Shown: positions 11,354 to 22,968, counted from the first letter of the stretch. The stretch is DNA of 41,851 bases from Branchiostoma floridae (GCF_000003815.2 NC_049987.1:13771075-13812925), one strand, 5' to 3'. Notes: a model not told the origin generated them from the letters alone. Translations and numbers: made by a program.

Positions 11354-14300
11354 CTCTTAATTCTGATGGTTCTGCCAACTATCACACCGTAAGCCACAAG
11401 GATATAATAATATAACGCTTAGTGATCTTTGTATTTGAATAATTTACAGCACCCAGGCTACTTTGTTCATTATAGATTCATACCGCCTCACACCACTCCC
11501 AAGACCGGAAATCTTTCATTACATCTTGGATGTATTTTTAGCAAACATTGACACATGTACTCTAACACAGAATTGAGTAAACCATTCCCCACTGGCGAAC
11601 AATGTGATTACAGGTTCAAAGTTTGATCAAACGCTACACTGGTAAGGCGAACATATTTTCAAGATGTACTTATAGATCACAAGCCCAAAGGTACGAAACT
11701 TGGTGTCTTAGTATGCTGGAGACATGCACTTTTCATGTTTAACTCTTATACCAATAATAAATATAATGCAACATGAAAATCTTTTGGGAATACGATAATA
11801 TGATGGTATCGATCCAAGGATCTAAGGGCCAGATTTACATGTCTTGGTTCAATGTTCAAGCTGACACATTTATTGATCTTCTATGCACCAGATGGCAAGG
11901 CTAACACCTCTCGAGGCCTTGAGACCCAAGATTATAGAGTAACATGCTTAAGTAGTCACATAGATTTCTTCCATTTCCCGATGACTGATTGATTTAAACT
12001 CACTGCCATGTCCTTCAACTGTAGGTTACACAAATCCTGAGTCCTCGACATCAGTCAAGATTGACAATATCAGCTCTCACGGCTGATTTGCATCTCTGGA
12101 GAGTTGATTTTTCTACGTAGACAACTGTTCTGAAACTTTTTAAGGCTTTGAGAGCCCAATACAAGTACATGTATTCCAAATGCCATTCAAAGTCAATTAC
12201 TCGTATTACAAGTACATCAATGAAGGTTTTAAACATGAGTTTGATTAACTACAAGTCTAGAAATGCCTTTGTGCAAAGGAAAACTCTGCCAAGGTTGTTC
12301 AACTATAGACAAAGCCTCAGAATTTTAGTTAACCTCACTATAATGAGATAGACTAGTTCCTTTCCCTTAACTCTGCTTCATTATTGGGGACCTGTCTTGC
12401 TGGTATGTTCTTCGTGACTGGGAATGACCGTGGTACATTACCACTGAGCCAGCCTCACCAAAAATGCGAACCAGGGTTACCCCATCTTTGGAAACAAGAC
12501 ATTTAGATTGAAAGGTATTGATTCTGTGGGCCTTTGAGCTATTCCTGTGGGCAACAGTTCATGTTAGGATATGTACCTGCTGGTACTCTACTAATGGTAT
12601 TCAGCACAGGGTCATACTCATAGCAAGGACTGAGGGAAGGCAATGGTTGAGATAGACCAGAAATGCTTTTGGATGTGTTGGGTGTACCATATGATATCAA
12701 ACATGATATTTTTGTGTGCATATAAACAGTTTCATTACATATGGATACAGGTGCACCTTTTTCCGTATGCACATAATGTACATGCTGAAGTCATATATCA
12801 TGAAATATTTGTTCACAGCACAGCATACTGTTGCATACCACACTCTCTTTTCCTTCTTTCTCTTTTTCTTTTCTACCTACAAGCTACATGTATATCATCA
12901 TTACAGTAACAGTATATGCTACATAATTTGTAACTTCAGAGAAGGGAAGTGTCATTTTCAAATGTCTGGTTTCACAACACAATGAAAATTCAAACCTTAA
13001 CCCTTCTGAAATGGTGCTGTTCATTTGTCAACCACTCCAGTGTAAAGCAAGGCGATATTTCTCGCCGGTAATACAAATTGACGGCCGATAGGCAGTTAAG
13101 TGGCAACTGCTTTTCGCTGTCCTTTCCTGAGGCTTGATGAAAATCCTTTACCAGGGATAAAAGCAGGAAGACTGATTACCATTGGCCTTGAGCATTGCCT
13201 CTTTAGTAAATCCAACCTTCCCTCCCAGTCGTTAATTTCTCTTGGGGATGACAAAGATTAAGTATCTGCTTAGAGGACTTTGCAGAAGTCATGCAAAGCT
13301 GTAATCTAGGAGATTTCTGTTTAAGAGGAAAGATAATTTGACAGTGACAAAGTGATTTTCTAATTTGTAAAATGTAGGAGCAATTTTGCTGGATCTATGA
13401 GCTGTGAATGATGTAATGATTGTGTGAATCAGAGAGACTGTGCCAAAAGAAAAACTTTATTCAGCCAGAGAAGGTGGAAATTTTGCATTCTCTTCTTCTT
13501 CTCCCCTCTTTCAATACCTTTCAACTTTCCACAGATGCCCATGATTAAACTATAAATAGACTTGCCCTCCCAACTGGAAAAGTGTTCAAGAAATTACCAA
13601 GTGCATTATGCCTGATCTTCAAAGGCTTTCACAACACTGGATTTTTCCTAAAGCCTCTGAGCCCTCTTGTAATGAGACACAGACATACAGCCAGAACTCA
13701 GTAACAATATATCAACTTCCAACACACCAAACTACACCCACACAGTATTCTAAAATCACAAATCATCCTGATGACACCATTTCTCTTCTGCTCCATAAAG
13801 TTGCCACAGTTTTTCCTAATGACTTCTGTTTCTGCTGTATCCCTCATTTTGTCACATTACGTTTCCTAAATGCTTGATGTTTTCTAGGAATTCTGCATTC
13901 CTCTAAATTATAAATGCTCCCTAACCTTTCAGTCTGGCAATAAGTGTTCCATTTGATTTTTATCTTGCATGAACCAATATAGATGTAACGGGTAGCAATA
14001 ATGAAAGTTTCACCTTTAGTTCACCTTTACTTTACACAGACATTACATTGGCACATACCCAACAAGTGGCAAGCAACTTGAGATGTTGTGTGTTGTAGGA
14101 AAATAATCACACTCATTTTGGTGGCCCATATATCTTCATTTATGCTTCTTTAGGATTAACACAGAGTCAGCTTGACATATCCAGGCTGTGCAGTTTGATT
14201 AGAATGAAGGCATCTTAACAGAACATAGCTATCTAATACTTTTAACAGTTGCTGTTTACATGTATAAATATGGCAGTATCATGTACACTGATGTTAGGAT

Positions 14301-14437
14301 GGAGGAGGGGGGGGGGTGAATTGTGGGAAATGAATGGAGAAAATGCTCTTGACCATCTGTAATCTGTGAATCAAGCGACTGTTAGTGCATACATGTACAA
14401 CGTAATGCAACATCCAGAAAAGTGAGTCGAGTGGTAC
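11354..14437. other. Probable intron 3' of the NHS-like exon
   Basis: No following NHS-family exon could be found. In vertebrates that exon encodes a conserved stretch with LPLPTPEE and VPIN-type motifs, and no minus-strand match was seen. A GC-richer patch at about 13040-13140 has two small stem-loops (GGCGA/TCGCC and GCAGTT/AACTGC) but no supported coding frame. A G-run at about 14307-14316 lies close to the exon. Confidence 0.55.
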
Positions 14438-14703
14438 CTTATACTCTTCCCAGTCATCGGAGTTGTCCGCTGGCTTAAGGTCAGCAAACACCGGTCCTGT
14501 GGAATACAGCCGGGACGACGGCCTCCCATCGTTCCGATATTTGTCACAAGTCCTCAGAACCTCCCGTAGGTTCTTTCGCGCATTTTCGTGGATTGTCTTG
14601 ACGCACTCGGGCCTGGTCGGCGGCTGGAACAGCTCCGTCTGGACCACGTAGTCGTTGTGGTGGTGTTCGTGCAGCTTGGCCACCGCATCCAGCGTTGTGA
14701 GGG
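14438..14703 (-). CDS. NHSL1: Exon of a Nance-Horan syndrome family protein (NHS/NHSL1-like)
   Basis: The exon encodes about 89 residues, from a split Ala/Ser/Pro/Thr codon followed by LTTLDAVAKLHEHH to DWEEYK. It matches the block of NHS and NHSL1 after the first exon: LTTLD aligns with the family SNLD, then come TELFQPPTRPECV, ENARKNL, LRTCDKYRNDG and SSRLYSTGPVFA. Human NHSL1 has the same pattern (TRPPCV, LRECDKLRHDG, SSQYYSQGPTFA). The YRNDG...LYS...FADL part also recalls the C-terminal end of the WAVE homology domain. NHS proteins bind the Scar/WAVE and Abi machinery at the cell edge and regulate actin and cell-cell contacts. The acceptor is strong: a branch-like CTGAC and a T-rich tract before GTGCAG|CC. 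The 5' intron is phase 1. The donor AAG|GTACCA (phase 0) is the likeliest but weak at +5. The open frame runs on past it to 14294 without family similarity. Paralogue assignment is uncertain; an invertebrate would have one pre-duplication gene. Confidence 0.88.
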
Positions 14704-16786
14704 CTGCACAACAACAAACGGTACAGTGTCAGATGATTAATACACACATTCTTCCCTAGTACATGTAAACATTTTAAGTACTACATGCAATTGCAACTCA
14801 GGCAACCAATAGTAAAAAGCATCTTACAATCAACTCACAAACAAACACAAAAAGCTAACAGTAACACAAGGAAGTTTTCCTCAGCACAAGTAAGTATCTT
14901 CGGCGCAGACTGAATTTGGAATGGGTCGGGTGTCTAAGAATAGCTGCGTATCAGACTGGCCCTTTATCTTTTGACAGTCAGTTTCAGAAACAAAGTTGAA
15001 AGCACTGATAGGAGGTTACATGTCAACTTACAATGATCAGACTTTGCCAAAAATAACATCTTGAAGGTTCCAGACAAAACACATGTTCCAGCACGAAAAG
15101 GAATCAGTCTGGATGTCTTGGAGAATGCAGAGCTTTTGGCTGAAATTCAGACAAGGTTCGTGTTTCTGTGTAACAGGTGGAAACAAAGGTAGTGGCCATG
15201 AGTTTGGGGGTTGTTTTACATGCCCCCAGAGAGGTTTTTGCTGTTTGGCTTTCTCAGCTGTCAGGACACAACCTTGAGGTGTATAGTTCCGGCCATATCA
15301 ATGAAGTTTCCAGGTCTAAGGCTTCTCTGGCTTTAAAATAACAAAATGATCTAACAAGAAATGGCTGCTTCACAACACCTGTTAGTGGGGCAGGCTAGAC
15401 TGAACTTTTGAACCATCATTGTTTTTTAGGGTTGTAAGAAGGAAATTTAAGCCCTTCCTTCACAAATGGCACTTCACCTTGTGTAGAAAGCTTTGAGTTT
15501 GTGGTTAACTGCTCAACCAACGGAAAATGAAATGCAGAACAACTTATCGAGTTGGTAGGGCCTTGTGTTATGACATGACAGCCACTTTATCACTGACAGC
15601 TTTACTATAGAATCACACTTTACAACCAGTTATGTCAAACACACGACAATGTTATACACTTTGTATATGTCTGAAAGATAAGATTTGTTATGAGTTGGCA
15701 GTGGGAAACTGTAAATCTTGAAAACATAGTGTAAGATAATGAGGGACAGATTATGAAATTTACTGCATTCTGAATTAGCATACATATAATACAGACTGAA
15801 CTGTTTATAAAACAGTCTCAACTGAAAGAGATCCACTGAATACCTTTTACTGTAACTCTATTCTACAGAGAATCAACTGAGCAGACATACACATAGTCAA
15901 GCAGTACTAAATCTAGGGTCAGTTTCTCAACTATCATTCTACAAAGTGGTCAAGAAAGTTGTAATGAGAGAAGAACAATCAATTAACCTTAATCATGCTT
16001 GAAATGATTTATAAGGATTTTGTTGATAGCCCCTCTTCAATTTCTTGAGTCAACATTTAAGTGATTAATCATGTTGATAAGGATCAGTTTATACAGACAG
16101 GTGTTATTGTTACAGTGCCCAGATGTATAATGGTAGCTCAAAAGAGGAATACTATACATGTATTTTCTATACCCTGACAATCTAAAAAAAAAAAATTGTA
16201 AAGCTCAATGTATGTACCTACATGTGGAGGTAATAATAGTTTATGTAAGTACACCAAGAATCACTGACTGAATATGTTTAAACTTTTATATCACCTTTTG
16301 AAACACCAAGATCATCATTCAAATCATAATCTACCAATTTATCAGCATTATATTACATGGATTACTTGCCATAATAATTGATGCTGTTGCACATTCTCAC
16401 CTGTAAAGCAAGATTGATCAACAATTTCCTTCCTGCCTGCCAGGAAAAGTCCACTTTCCCCCAGTATCAGGTTCAAACAGAATCTTAAACTTTCTACCTC
16501 TTTGAACATCAAAGTAATCCCAGCTTTCCTTCCCGTTCGAGTTGATAGATTACACTAATTAGAACCCAGAAAATCAAGCACCAAACATGATTGGTTACAA
16601 CTGGTCATTCATTGGTTTCCTAAAATCTAGGGCAGTGAAGAGCTAAGACAATCTTACGGGACAAATTGGAAATAAGTCCTCCGACTTTTGAATTACCAGC
16701 AAACTTTTCTCATTGACCTTGTGTCATGTTCTATTTGACAAATTAGATCAAGCTCATCAGCCACTGGTGACCTATTATCATCCTAG

Positions 16787-16872
16787 GTACACAAGACGCA
16801 TTGGGCCCCAACATCTCCAACTGGGACTTGCCAGAGGCGAACAGGAAGGCCGTGGCCTGGCTCCAGTACTGA
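16787..16872 (+). other. Unassigned exon-like patch, possible C-terminal exon
   Basis: A GC-rich island in AT-rich surroundings follows a possible acceptor (TATTATCATCCTAG). Read in phase 1 it gives TQDALGPNISNWDLPEANRK and then AVAWLQY before TGA. The composition looks coding, but I do not recognise the peptide and see no matching upstream exon. The minus strand is also open here and could be spliced as TACTGGAGCC...TCTTGT|GTACCT, so the strand is uncertain. Confidence 0.2.
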
Positions 16873-17632
16873 CAGTAACACGAAACAATGTGATGATGAT
16901 CATCCTAGATGGAGCCTAGAGCCAGGACTGTAAATTCAGCAAAGTTTGCAGAGACTTTATTTTACTGTAGATGGCGAAAGGCTGAATTTGCTGTGTTACG
17001 TAACCAGGACACATAAGTGTATTACTATTACTGTATGATGGTTCATGATGGTATGATTTTGTTACGTTGTATGTCACCACAGAAATCATTAAAATTACGG
17101 TACTGCCAGAATTACTGGTACTCTGCTCCATCATAAGCACCCCATACAAATGCACTCCTCCAAAGTAAAGATTTCATGTCTGGTGCACAAGCTAACACTT
17201 AAGATTGATATGAGATGTTACCACAAAGTTGCAGTAACTTCTAGGAGCTAAATCCGAACTGGCATGGCTCCAAGAAACCATAAACTTTGGAGAAAATAAT
17301 ATTCCTTATCTGGCATTACGTGACAAATTGCTTTTCTGCAGCATCAATATCGGGGACTTTGTCACACCTACATGTACATGGCGATGACCTTGTGCAAATG
17401 ACCTTGTCTACTCTCTACAAGATTTGCACTACAAGTTTAGGCAAGGAAAAATCGATACCATGGTGACAATCTGACTGGAAACGCAATGTCTATCATCAAT
17501 TTGGCTCTGGTCACAATGATATGATATTGCTCTGACTACATTTCAGACAGAGAGGTTACCAAAAAAAGAAACCAAAAAGAAATTAATTTCAAGCAAAATA
17601 GAAAGTAACAATCCAAGCTGCAACTATAACTT

Positions 17633-17709
17633 CTGTTCAACTTTCTTTTTAAACTCTGTTCAACTTTCTTTTTAAACGTTACATACTTGAGTTCAACTTT
17701 CTATTTAAA
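17633..17709. repeat. Three-copy tandem repeat, CTGTTCAACTTTCTTTTTAA type
   Basis: Two identical 21-bp copies start at 17633 and 17656. A third, slightly changed copy (GTTCAACTTTCTATTTAAA) is at 17691-17709. Spacing is 23 bp and then about 35 bp. A simple local duplication. Confidence 0.85.
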
Positions 17710-18644
17710 TGTTATATAATGTTCCTCTACCACTTTGCCTCCATAAATAACTTACAGAAAGGCTGTCCCACTCAGGTTAGCGGCTCCCAATATTAGCACC
17801 TCAAATTGAAGGAGAGCACCACAACACCTGACGTCCTGATTTTGTATTCATAACGGCTTCCTCCTATATATTGCTAGAGGGGTCATGAAACCCACACAAA
17901 TTAACTGTGCAAATCTAGCGGGTTTCCTAGGTAACAGCTGGTAACAGACGGGTAATTGAATGTTAAGAGACTGGAATAACAAGGCTGGGAGCTGTAAAAG
18001 GCTGAATAAGGATTTCTGTCCATCGCTATGTCTCCAGTGTGTCGCACAGTATATTCATATATACTCATGTAACAATTGGGAGTCTTTCCAACTGCTATGA
18101 CTGGTATGAGGTTGCAATTACAGTACATTTTCAGTCTGATGTTCTTTTGAAATAAAAATTTTCAACTGTTCAAAGACCAGAGCCTTTGAGAGATATCTAA
18201 AAGTACAGGTTGACAATTGATAAAGCAAAAGTACAACTATATCTACAAACATTCGTACTTAATCTGAACTATCCATAACATACAGTATTCTGGGTTTATA
18301 AAAAAAAAACGTAGGAAGTATATCAACTGATCAAAGGTCAATAAATTTGAAACAGTTTTAATTGAAATACTAGATGCCCTGCCCCTCCTCACCCCTTGGG
18401 GAACTTTGTTTACTTTTACTGATTTCAAATCCAGAGCAGACGCCAGGCAGGTGGACTACATTTCAGCTGATGTTTCTTCCAGATAGGCTTTTCCAAGTTA
18501 TCTATGGGGCTGTAGGATGTTTCCTGAAAACTATGTTCATGTAATTGAAATACATGCTACTGTCAACAATTACGAGCAGATCCTACGGTAGCATAAGATA
18601 CAACTTGGGTATCAAAAGCTGACAGAGAAGTGAAGCTGGTCTAG

Positions 18645-18733
18645 GAGTGTGTTTGGCTCCCAGTGGCCGATGACTCCCTTTGGCCAGCTGTACAGTACTC
18701 CTTACCCAGCTTTGAAACCATCTTATGCCACTG
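18645..18733 (+). other. Unassigned exon-like patch with GT donor
   Basis: After a possible AG acceptor at 18643-18644, the plus strand reads SVFGSQWPMTPFGQLYSTPY and then PALKPSYAT up to a possible donor ACTG|GTAAAT. It would be an 89-nt internal exon, phase 2 in and phase 1 out. The peptide is rich in Pro and Tyr and unknown to me. The acceptor lacks a good pyrimidine tract, and the minus strand is also open with its own GTAAGG site, so chance is a real possibility. Confidence 0.15.
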
Positions 18734-20078
18734 GTAAATCTGTCTAGAGATCAGCCTAGGGTGCTTCTAGAGCATATCTCCTGTCCTTGGGGCAATACCC
18801 TGGATTATGACCTATTTGCTTTGACTCCTCTGCCCTGTCCTGTAATTCTACTAATTGTGATTTACTGCTCTCGTGACTGTCACTTCCCAATAAGAAATAC
18901 ATACCAATCACTTGAACAAGTCTCTAACAAATGAAAAACACATTACGTCCAGACAGCTGATGAGAAACAGCAGAAAGTCAGACAACCTAAATCAAAGTCA
19001 TTGGAATTGTCTCCTCTATGACCTCTAGGCTTCGTAAAACATGTGTAGAAATAAATTGATGCCTCGGGGAGTCTTACATTCCAACATATGGGTACTGCAA
19101 AGCTTATACTTATACAAGTATGCAATGCTACCGAGAGTATATGGTTCTAAAAGTTTTTTGGCATACCTTTTCTAAACCTCATGTTTCGTATGTATGTGTA
19201 TCTTCAATCATGTTTGATAGGTTGAAGGGCGGGAAATTAAAGGATGAGGAAAATGATGTTTGTCAGAGTAGATCAGGGTTTAGATGACCTGTGTCACAAG
19301 AAGATCAGTCACATGCAGGGAGGGATGGACCTAATCATGAGCTCAGTGGTGACCAGGATAAGAAACCTGTACCCCTGGCTACTACACACTGGACCTGAAT
19401 CTTCCAGGAAACCAGTCTAAACCCCACTTGGATGCCAAGTTGGAAAGGATTTTTAAAGTCCTTGAAGTTGAACGGGGTTTACAACCTCGAGCAACCTGTA
19501 AAAGATCAACCCTAGATCCAAGTAGGAGCCTGCTTTCCCCAGAAAACCTGAAGAAACACTGTCTAGACCCTTTTAACTAGTTCCAGTCTAAATACTGTCC
19601 AATGGGTGTCAGTCTAACAGGAATCACATTGAACCCATCAAATCCCCGCCCTACAACATGGTGATAAATACAAACATGTGATCCATCTCCTCTTGAGTCA
19701 CCTCTCAAACAGAACTTCATCCTCCCAACCTTGGGGCACCAGAAGACATCAAGGTTAACAAAGGTCACCGCAGCTGTGTTCCATTTCCTACTTAACACTT
19801 TGGTGACTTTTGTCCAGCCTGGTTTGATAGGGTGTTTAGATCCCTACAGAATAAACATTCTTTTAGTCATTAGTCACCATTATAATATACCAGCTGTCGT
19901 AGTGTTTATAAACAAAACAAAGAAACATCAACATAACATCAATTATCATTAAACAACAATTTGATGTCAGTATGAGCAAACTACACAGGTGCTGTAGTTT
20001 TCATTCTTCCACTTTCTAGTTAGGCAGAAAGCTCCAAAACTGGAGTTTCTTAGCAGGTTCACTGCAGAAGGTCAGAGT

Positions 20079-20176
20079 CACACTATCAAACAGCCATTGA
20101 CTTTAGGACCATACCAATTGAAATTGGAAACACACTATCAAACAGCCATTGACTTTAGGACCATACCAATTGAAAT
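20079..20176. repeat. Recent tandem duplication, 46-bp units, 52-bp period
   Basis: A 46-bp unit beginning CACACTATCAAACAGCCATT occurs at 20079-20124 and again at 20131-20176 with no difference that I can see. The lack of divergence suggests a recent duplication or polymorphic copy number. Confidence 0.9.
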
Positions 20177-20777
20177 AATATGGGGGTGGATAACAATCAT
20201 TATGATAAGATGTCACTTTGCATCTATGTTGTTTCACATGCCTTTCCCCTGTATTCTTTTCCCAGACTCAGCCATATAAATTCTCTCTAAGTTCAAAGAG
20301 GAAAGTCAGAGTCATAGTGTCATTCAGACTATAATCAAAGGCACCTGTTCTAACAAATCATGAAGCACCTATCAAAAACATGTGTTCACACAGCAGTGTG
20401 AATGGCAAAAGGTGATAGACTGATGCAGATTATAACACAGGTCACTGACAATTCCTCCAGATCTTTCCAGCTTTGTTATTTTACACTGTAAAGACCAAGT
20501 GGATAGATAAGATCGTACAAAAATAATTTCAAATTATAATGTCTCAAAATTGATTTGTGAAAAACTGTGCAGTTCTTCAAGTGGTTCTTCCGTAATCTCC
20601 AAGCAGATATTGGGTAGAGAATTGTAACATTTTCTACCAATGTAACTGTTCTACTCAAACAAATATTTCAGTACAAACTGTATCTCCATTCCCTCAGCAA
20701 AATGGGTTAGACAGCATTGCTTTTGTTATTCTAAGGGACTGTACGATATTTATCAGGGGGGGAGGGCTGGTGCGTTA

Positions 20778-20870
20778 GGGGGGGAGGGCCATGTTAATTT
20801 TTTTTGAGGTGGGGGGAGGGCCATGTTAATTTTTTTTTAGATAGGGGGAGGGCCATGTTAATTTTTTTGA
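20778..20870. repeat. Left subterminal direct repeats of the 20.7-22.4 kb element
   Basis: Three units of about 33 bp share GGGGGAGGGCCATGTTAATT followed by a T run. They are in the same orientation as the three units near the right end (22213-22303), so these repeats are not mirrored although the outer termini are. Confidence 0.85.
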
Positions 20871-21030
20871 AAGAATTGTTTATACTTTTTGTTGTTTTGA
20901 TATCTTGACATGGCCCGAAAACTGATAAAATAAGCCTTCTGAATAGCCTAAAATGCAAGAGCTTCCGGGGGGCTTCGCCCCCCTAGCCCCCCCTAAGTGG
21001 CGCTGCCCTGGCCCCGCGTTCCCGCCAGGC

Positions 21031-21089
21031 AAAAATTAAGTCCGTAGACGGAATTACTTAAAGTAATTCCGTCTACGGACTTATTTTTT
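21031..21089. repeat. Nearly perfect 59-bp hairpin
   Basis: Arms 21038-21059 and 21061-21082 (AAGTCCGTAGACGGAATTAC and onward) are 22-bp perfect inverted repeats separated by a single A. The pairing extends outward to 21031 and 21089 with one T-T mismatch. Each arm contains its own small palindrome, TCCGTAGACGGA. Such an uncorrected hairpin suggests recent origin, as a foldback insertion or a structural part of the host transposon. Confidence 0.95.
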
Positions 21090-22212
21090 CTGGAAAGACG
21101 CACTCGGCTCGGCTGAGTTTCCCTAAATATTTAAGTTAGAAAAGCGGTGCACAGTAAATATGTGAAGAATCCCAAACTATAGACTTTATTTTTTATCTAA
21201 AACATTTCTTTTGTTTCAAAAGGACAAAATTTGCGGCAGAAAAGGGGCCGCAATATTGTTGTCAAGCGTCGATCGAGTCGGCTGTGCACTGGCATTGGCG
21301 TCCGTAGCACATGGCGCGGCACGCCCCCCTCCCCAGACGGACTGTAGATTGGCGCAGCACCCAGCACGTCTTTTCTGGCTACTCCTTCAAGGCTACACCG
21401 GCACTGATCACTGCCAAAGACGCAGCAGATCGCCCTCCTTCGTATAACGTATAACGTTCTTGGTCTACTCTACTCTATGTAAAAAGAAATCCAGCGGTGA
21501 GCCAAAGATTTCACGCCGAAAACGGGGTTACCTGAGGTCGCACGAAACAAACGCACGCTCGTGGAAAATGATGGCGCGGCCTTGTAACTAAGTGTAAAAC
21601 CCGACCGATTCGATAAATGATAAATTTGAGTAAAACCATCGGGCAAAATAGAAAAAAAAAACACAAGGTGTGATGGCGACGTTATTCTAAAGGATTCCTC
21701 TGGAAAAACTACTAGTATTTGATGCGGGAGGGCGCAACATCGATCGCACGAGGTAGGCATTCTTTATTCAATGCCAGAAAAAAATTGGCAGGATTTTTCC
21801 ATGGGCTGACGAACTCACTAGCTAGAGCCCTGTTTGGAAGCATCAAAAACCCAAAATTTTCATATACACATGACTGGACAAATAATACCCGGGCCAGATC
21901 ACGGACTGCTGATTCCCCGAGCTTATAGTTATAACGTATTTTTGGGGAGAGGGCGGACGTCGATTACTGAAAAACAGGAGTAAAAAAGGCAACCGGCATC
22001 CAATCTCAAGGGCATAATTTTCCTCTCAAATTGCAGGAAATTCTGTTTTAGAGGGTTTGAAAATCCAAATTTTCCCGGAGGAAGCATGCCCCCGGACCCC
22101 TGCCCCGACGCTGTGAAAAAATCCTGGCGAGAACACTGGCGCCCTTGTGCCCTGACGTCTATATTAAGATTATTTTATCGGTTGTTTTTCTACCCGTTTA
22201 ATTATGCCTGTC

Positions 22213-22303
22213 GGGGGGAGGGCCATGTTGATTTTTTTTAGGTGGAGGGGGAGGGTCACGTTAAATTTTTTTGAGATGGGGGGGAGGGCCATCAAAAAAT
22301 TTT
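22213..22303. repeat. Right subterminal direct repeats of the 20.7-22.4 kb element
   Basis: Three diverged units begin with G runs and AGGGYCAYGTT or AGGGCCATCAA followed by T runs. They match the left units in direct orientation. The last contains CAAAAAATTTTTTG, a small palindrome. Confidence 0.75.
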
Positions 22304-22859
22304 TTGATCCGACTTCCAATGCACCAGCCCTCCCCCCCCCGATAAATATCGTACGGTCCCTAAAATCTATCAACTGTATAGAGACTCCCCCATTTCACGC
22401 CTCCAATCATGAACATAACAATGGCTTATTGTTATGCTATTAATCCTAAATGGAACAAAATAACTGGTCCCACACTAATCAACCATGAAACTGTTGGAAA
22501 CAAGACTTTTCAATTCTTCTTCACAAGGCAGCGAGCTAAAAGGAGCCACAGGAAACTATGTCCACTATCCCAATTGATTGATTATCTAGCAACAAAGTTT
22601 GTTTTTCTCACTTAGTTTCCACATTCTGAGAATAAGTGAGGAAAATGGTCCCCCTCCCCCTTTTCCAGGCTCCCAAGTTGCAAACTGAACACACTTCTTT
22701 TTCACAAACAAAACTGTAACTTGCTCTACATTCCAGCAACAAGCATCAAAAATCTGGACACTTCCTGTTTCTCTGGATAAGAACCAATGCCAAACATCAC
22801 AGACACATGATGACCCAAAGAGGCCAGGCATCACGGACATTAAAAAATCTGGCACTCAC

Positions 22860-22968
22860 AACATTCACTGGTCTCTGAGGATGACTTCAAGGGCCAGCTC
22901 ATTTTCTCGGCAGCATCCAGCCATTGCACGCACTTGATGTACCCAACATCTCCCCAGGTTTGCTCCAT
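22860..22968 (-). CDS. Candidate alternative first coding exon of the NHS-like gene
   Basis: On the minus strand an ATG at 22968 opens 36 codons, starting MEQTWGDVGYIKCVQWLDAA and ending SSSETSEC. These are followed by one extra T and a strong donor (T|GTGAGT). The exon therefore ends in phase 1, the phase needed to join the conserved exon 8.2 kb downstream, giving ...SEC-S-LTTLD. The frame is also open upstream of the ATG for nine codons, so it could instead be an internal exon. Vertebrate NHS-family genes use several alternative first exons at this junction. The peptide itself is not one I recognise, and phase agreement alone has a one-in-three chance. Confidence 0.35.

Larger units (their letters stand above)
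14704..20734. other. Probable first intron of the NHS-like gene, lower part
   Basis: AT-rich sequence upstream (on the minus strand) of the conserved exon. It contains two plus-strand exon-like patches listed separately (16787-16872 and 18645-18733) and the tandem repeats at 17633 and 20079. A 55-codon plus-strand ORF starting ATGATGTTTG at about 19253 lies in a GC-richer patch but has no recognisable family. No RNA gene was seen. Confidence 0.55.
20735..22360. mobile_element. PIF/Harbinger-like non-autonomous DNA transposon, 1.63 kb
   Basis: The left end GGGACTGTACGATATTTATC at 20735 continues into a G run and AGGGCTGGTGC. It is mirrored at the right end (GATAAATATCGTACGGTCCC ending 22360), about 40 bp with two or three mismatches. 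The flanks carry a TAA duplication (20732-20734 and 22361-22363), the 3-bp TWA type typical of PIF/Harbinger elements. Inside are three direct subterminal units at each end, a 59-bp hairpin, a GGGGGGC-TTC-GCCCCCC hairpin at 20967-20983 and a GC-rich core at about 21200-21600. The ORFs at 21211-21447, 21470-21760, 21719-21928 and 22204-22443 have no DDE-transposase or Myb-like motif that I can see, so it must rely on an enzyme from elsewhere. Confidence 0.85.

Noticed and set aside
13029-13150. GC-richer patch as a possible next NHS exon
   Set aside because: The minus frame is about 38 codons and lacks the LPLPTPEE or VPIN-type motifs expected after the conserved exon. No good splice sites.
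14294-14437. Continuation of the NHS-like frame past the exon
   Set aside because: The extra 48 residues end in a poly-proline from a C-run complement, show no family similarity, and lie beyond a plausible donor (AAG|GTACCA).
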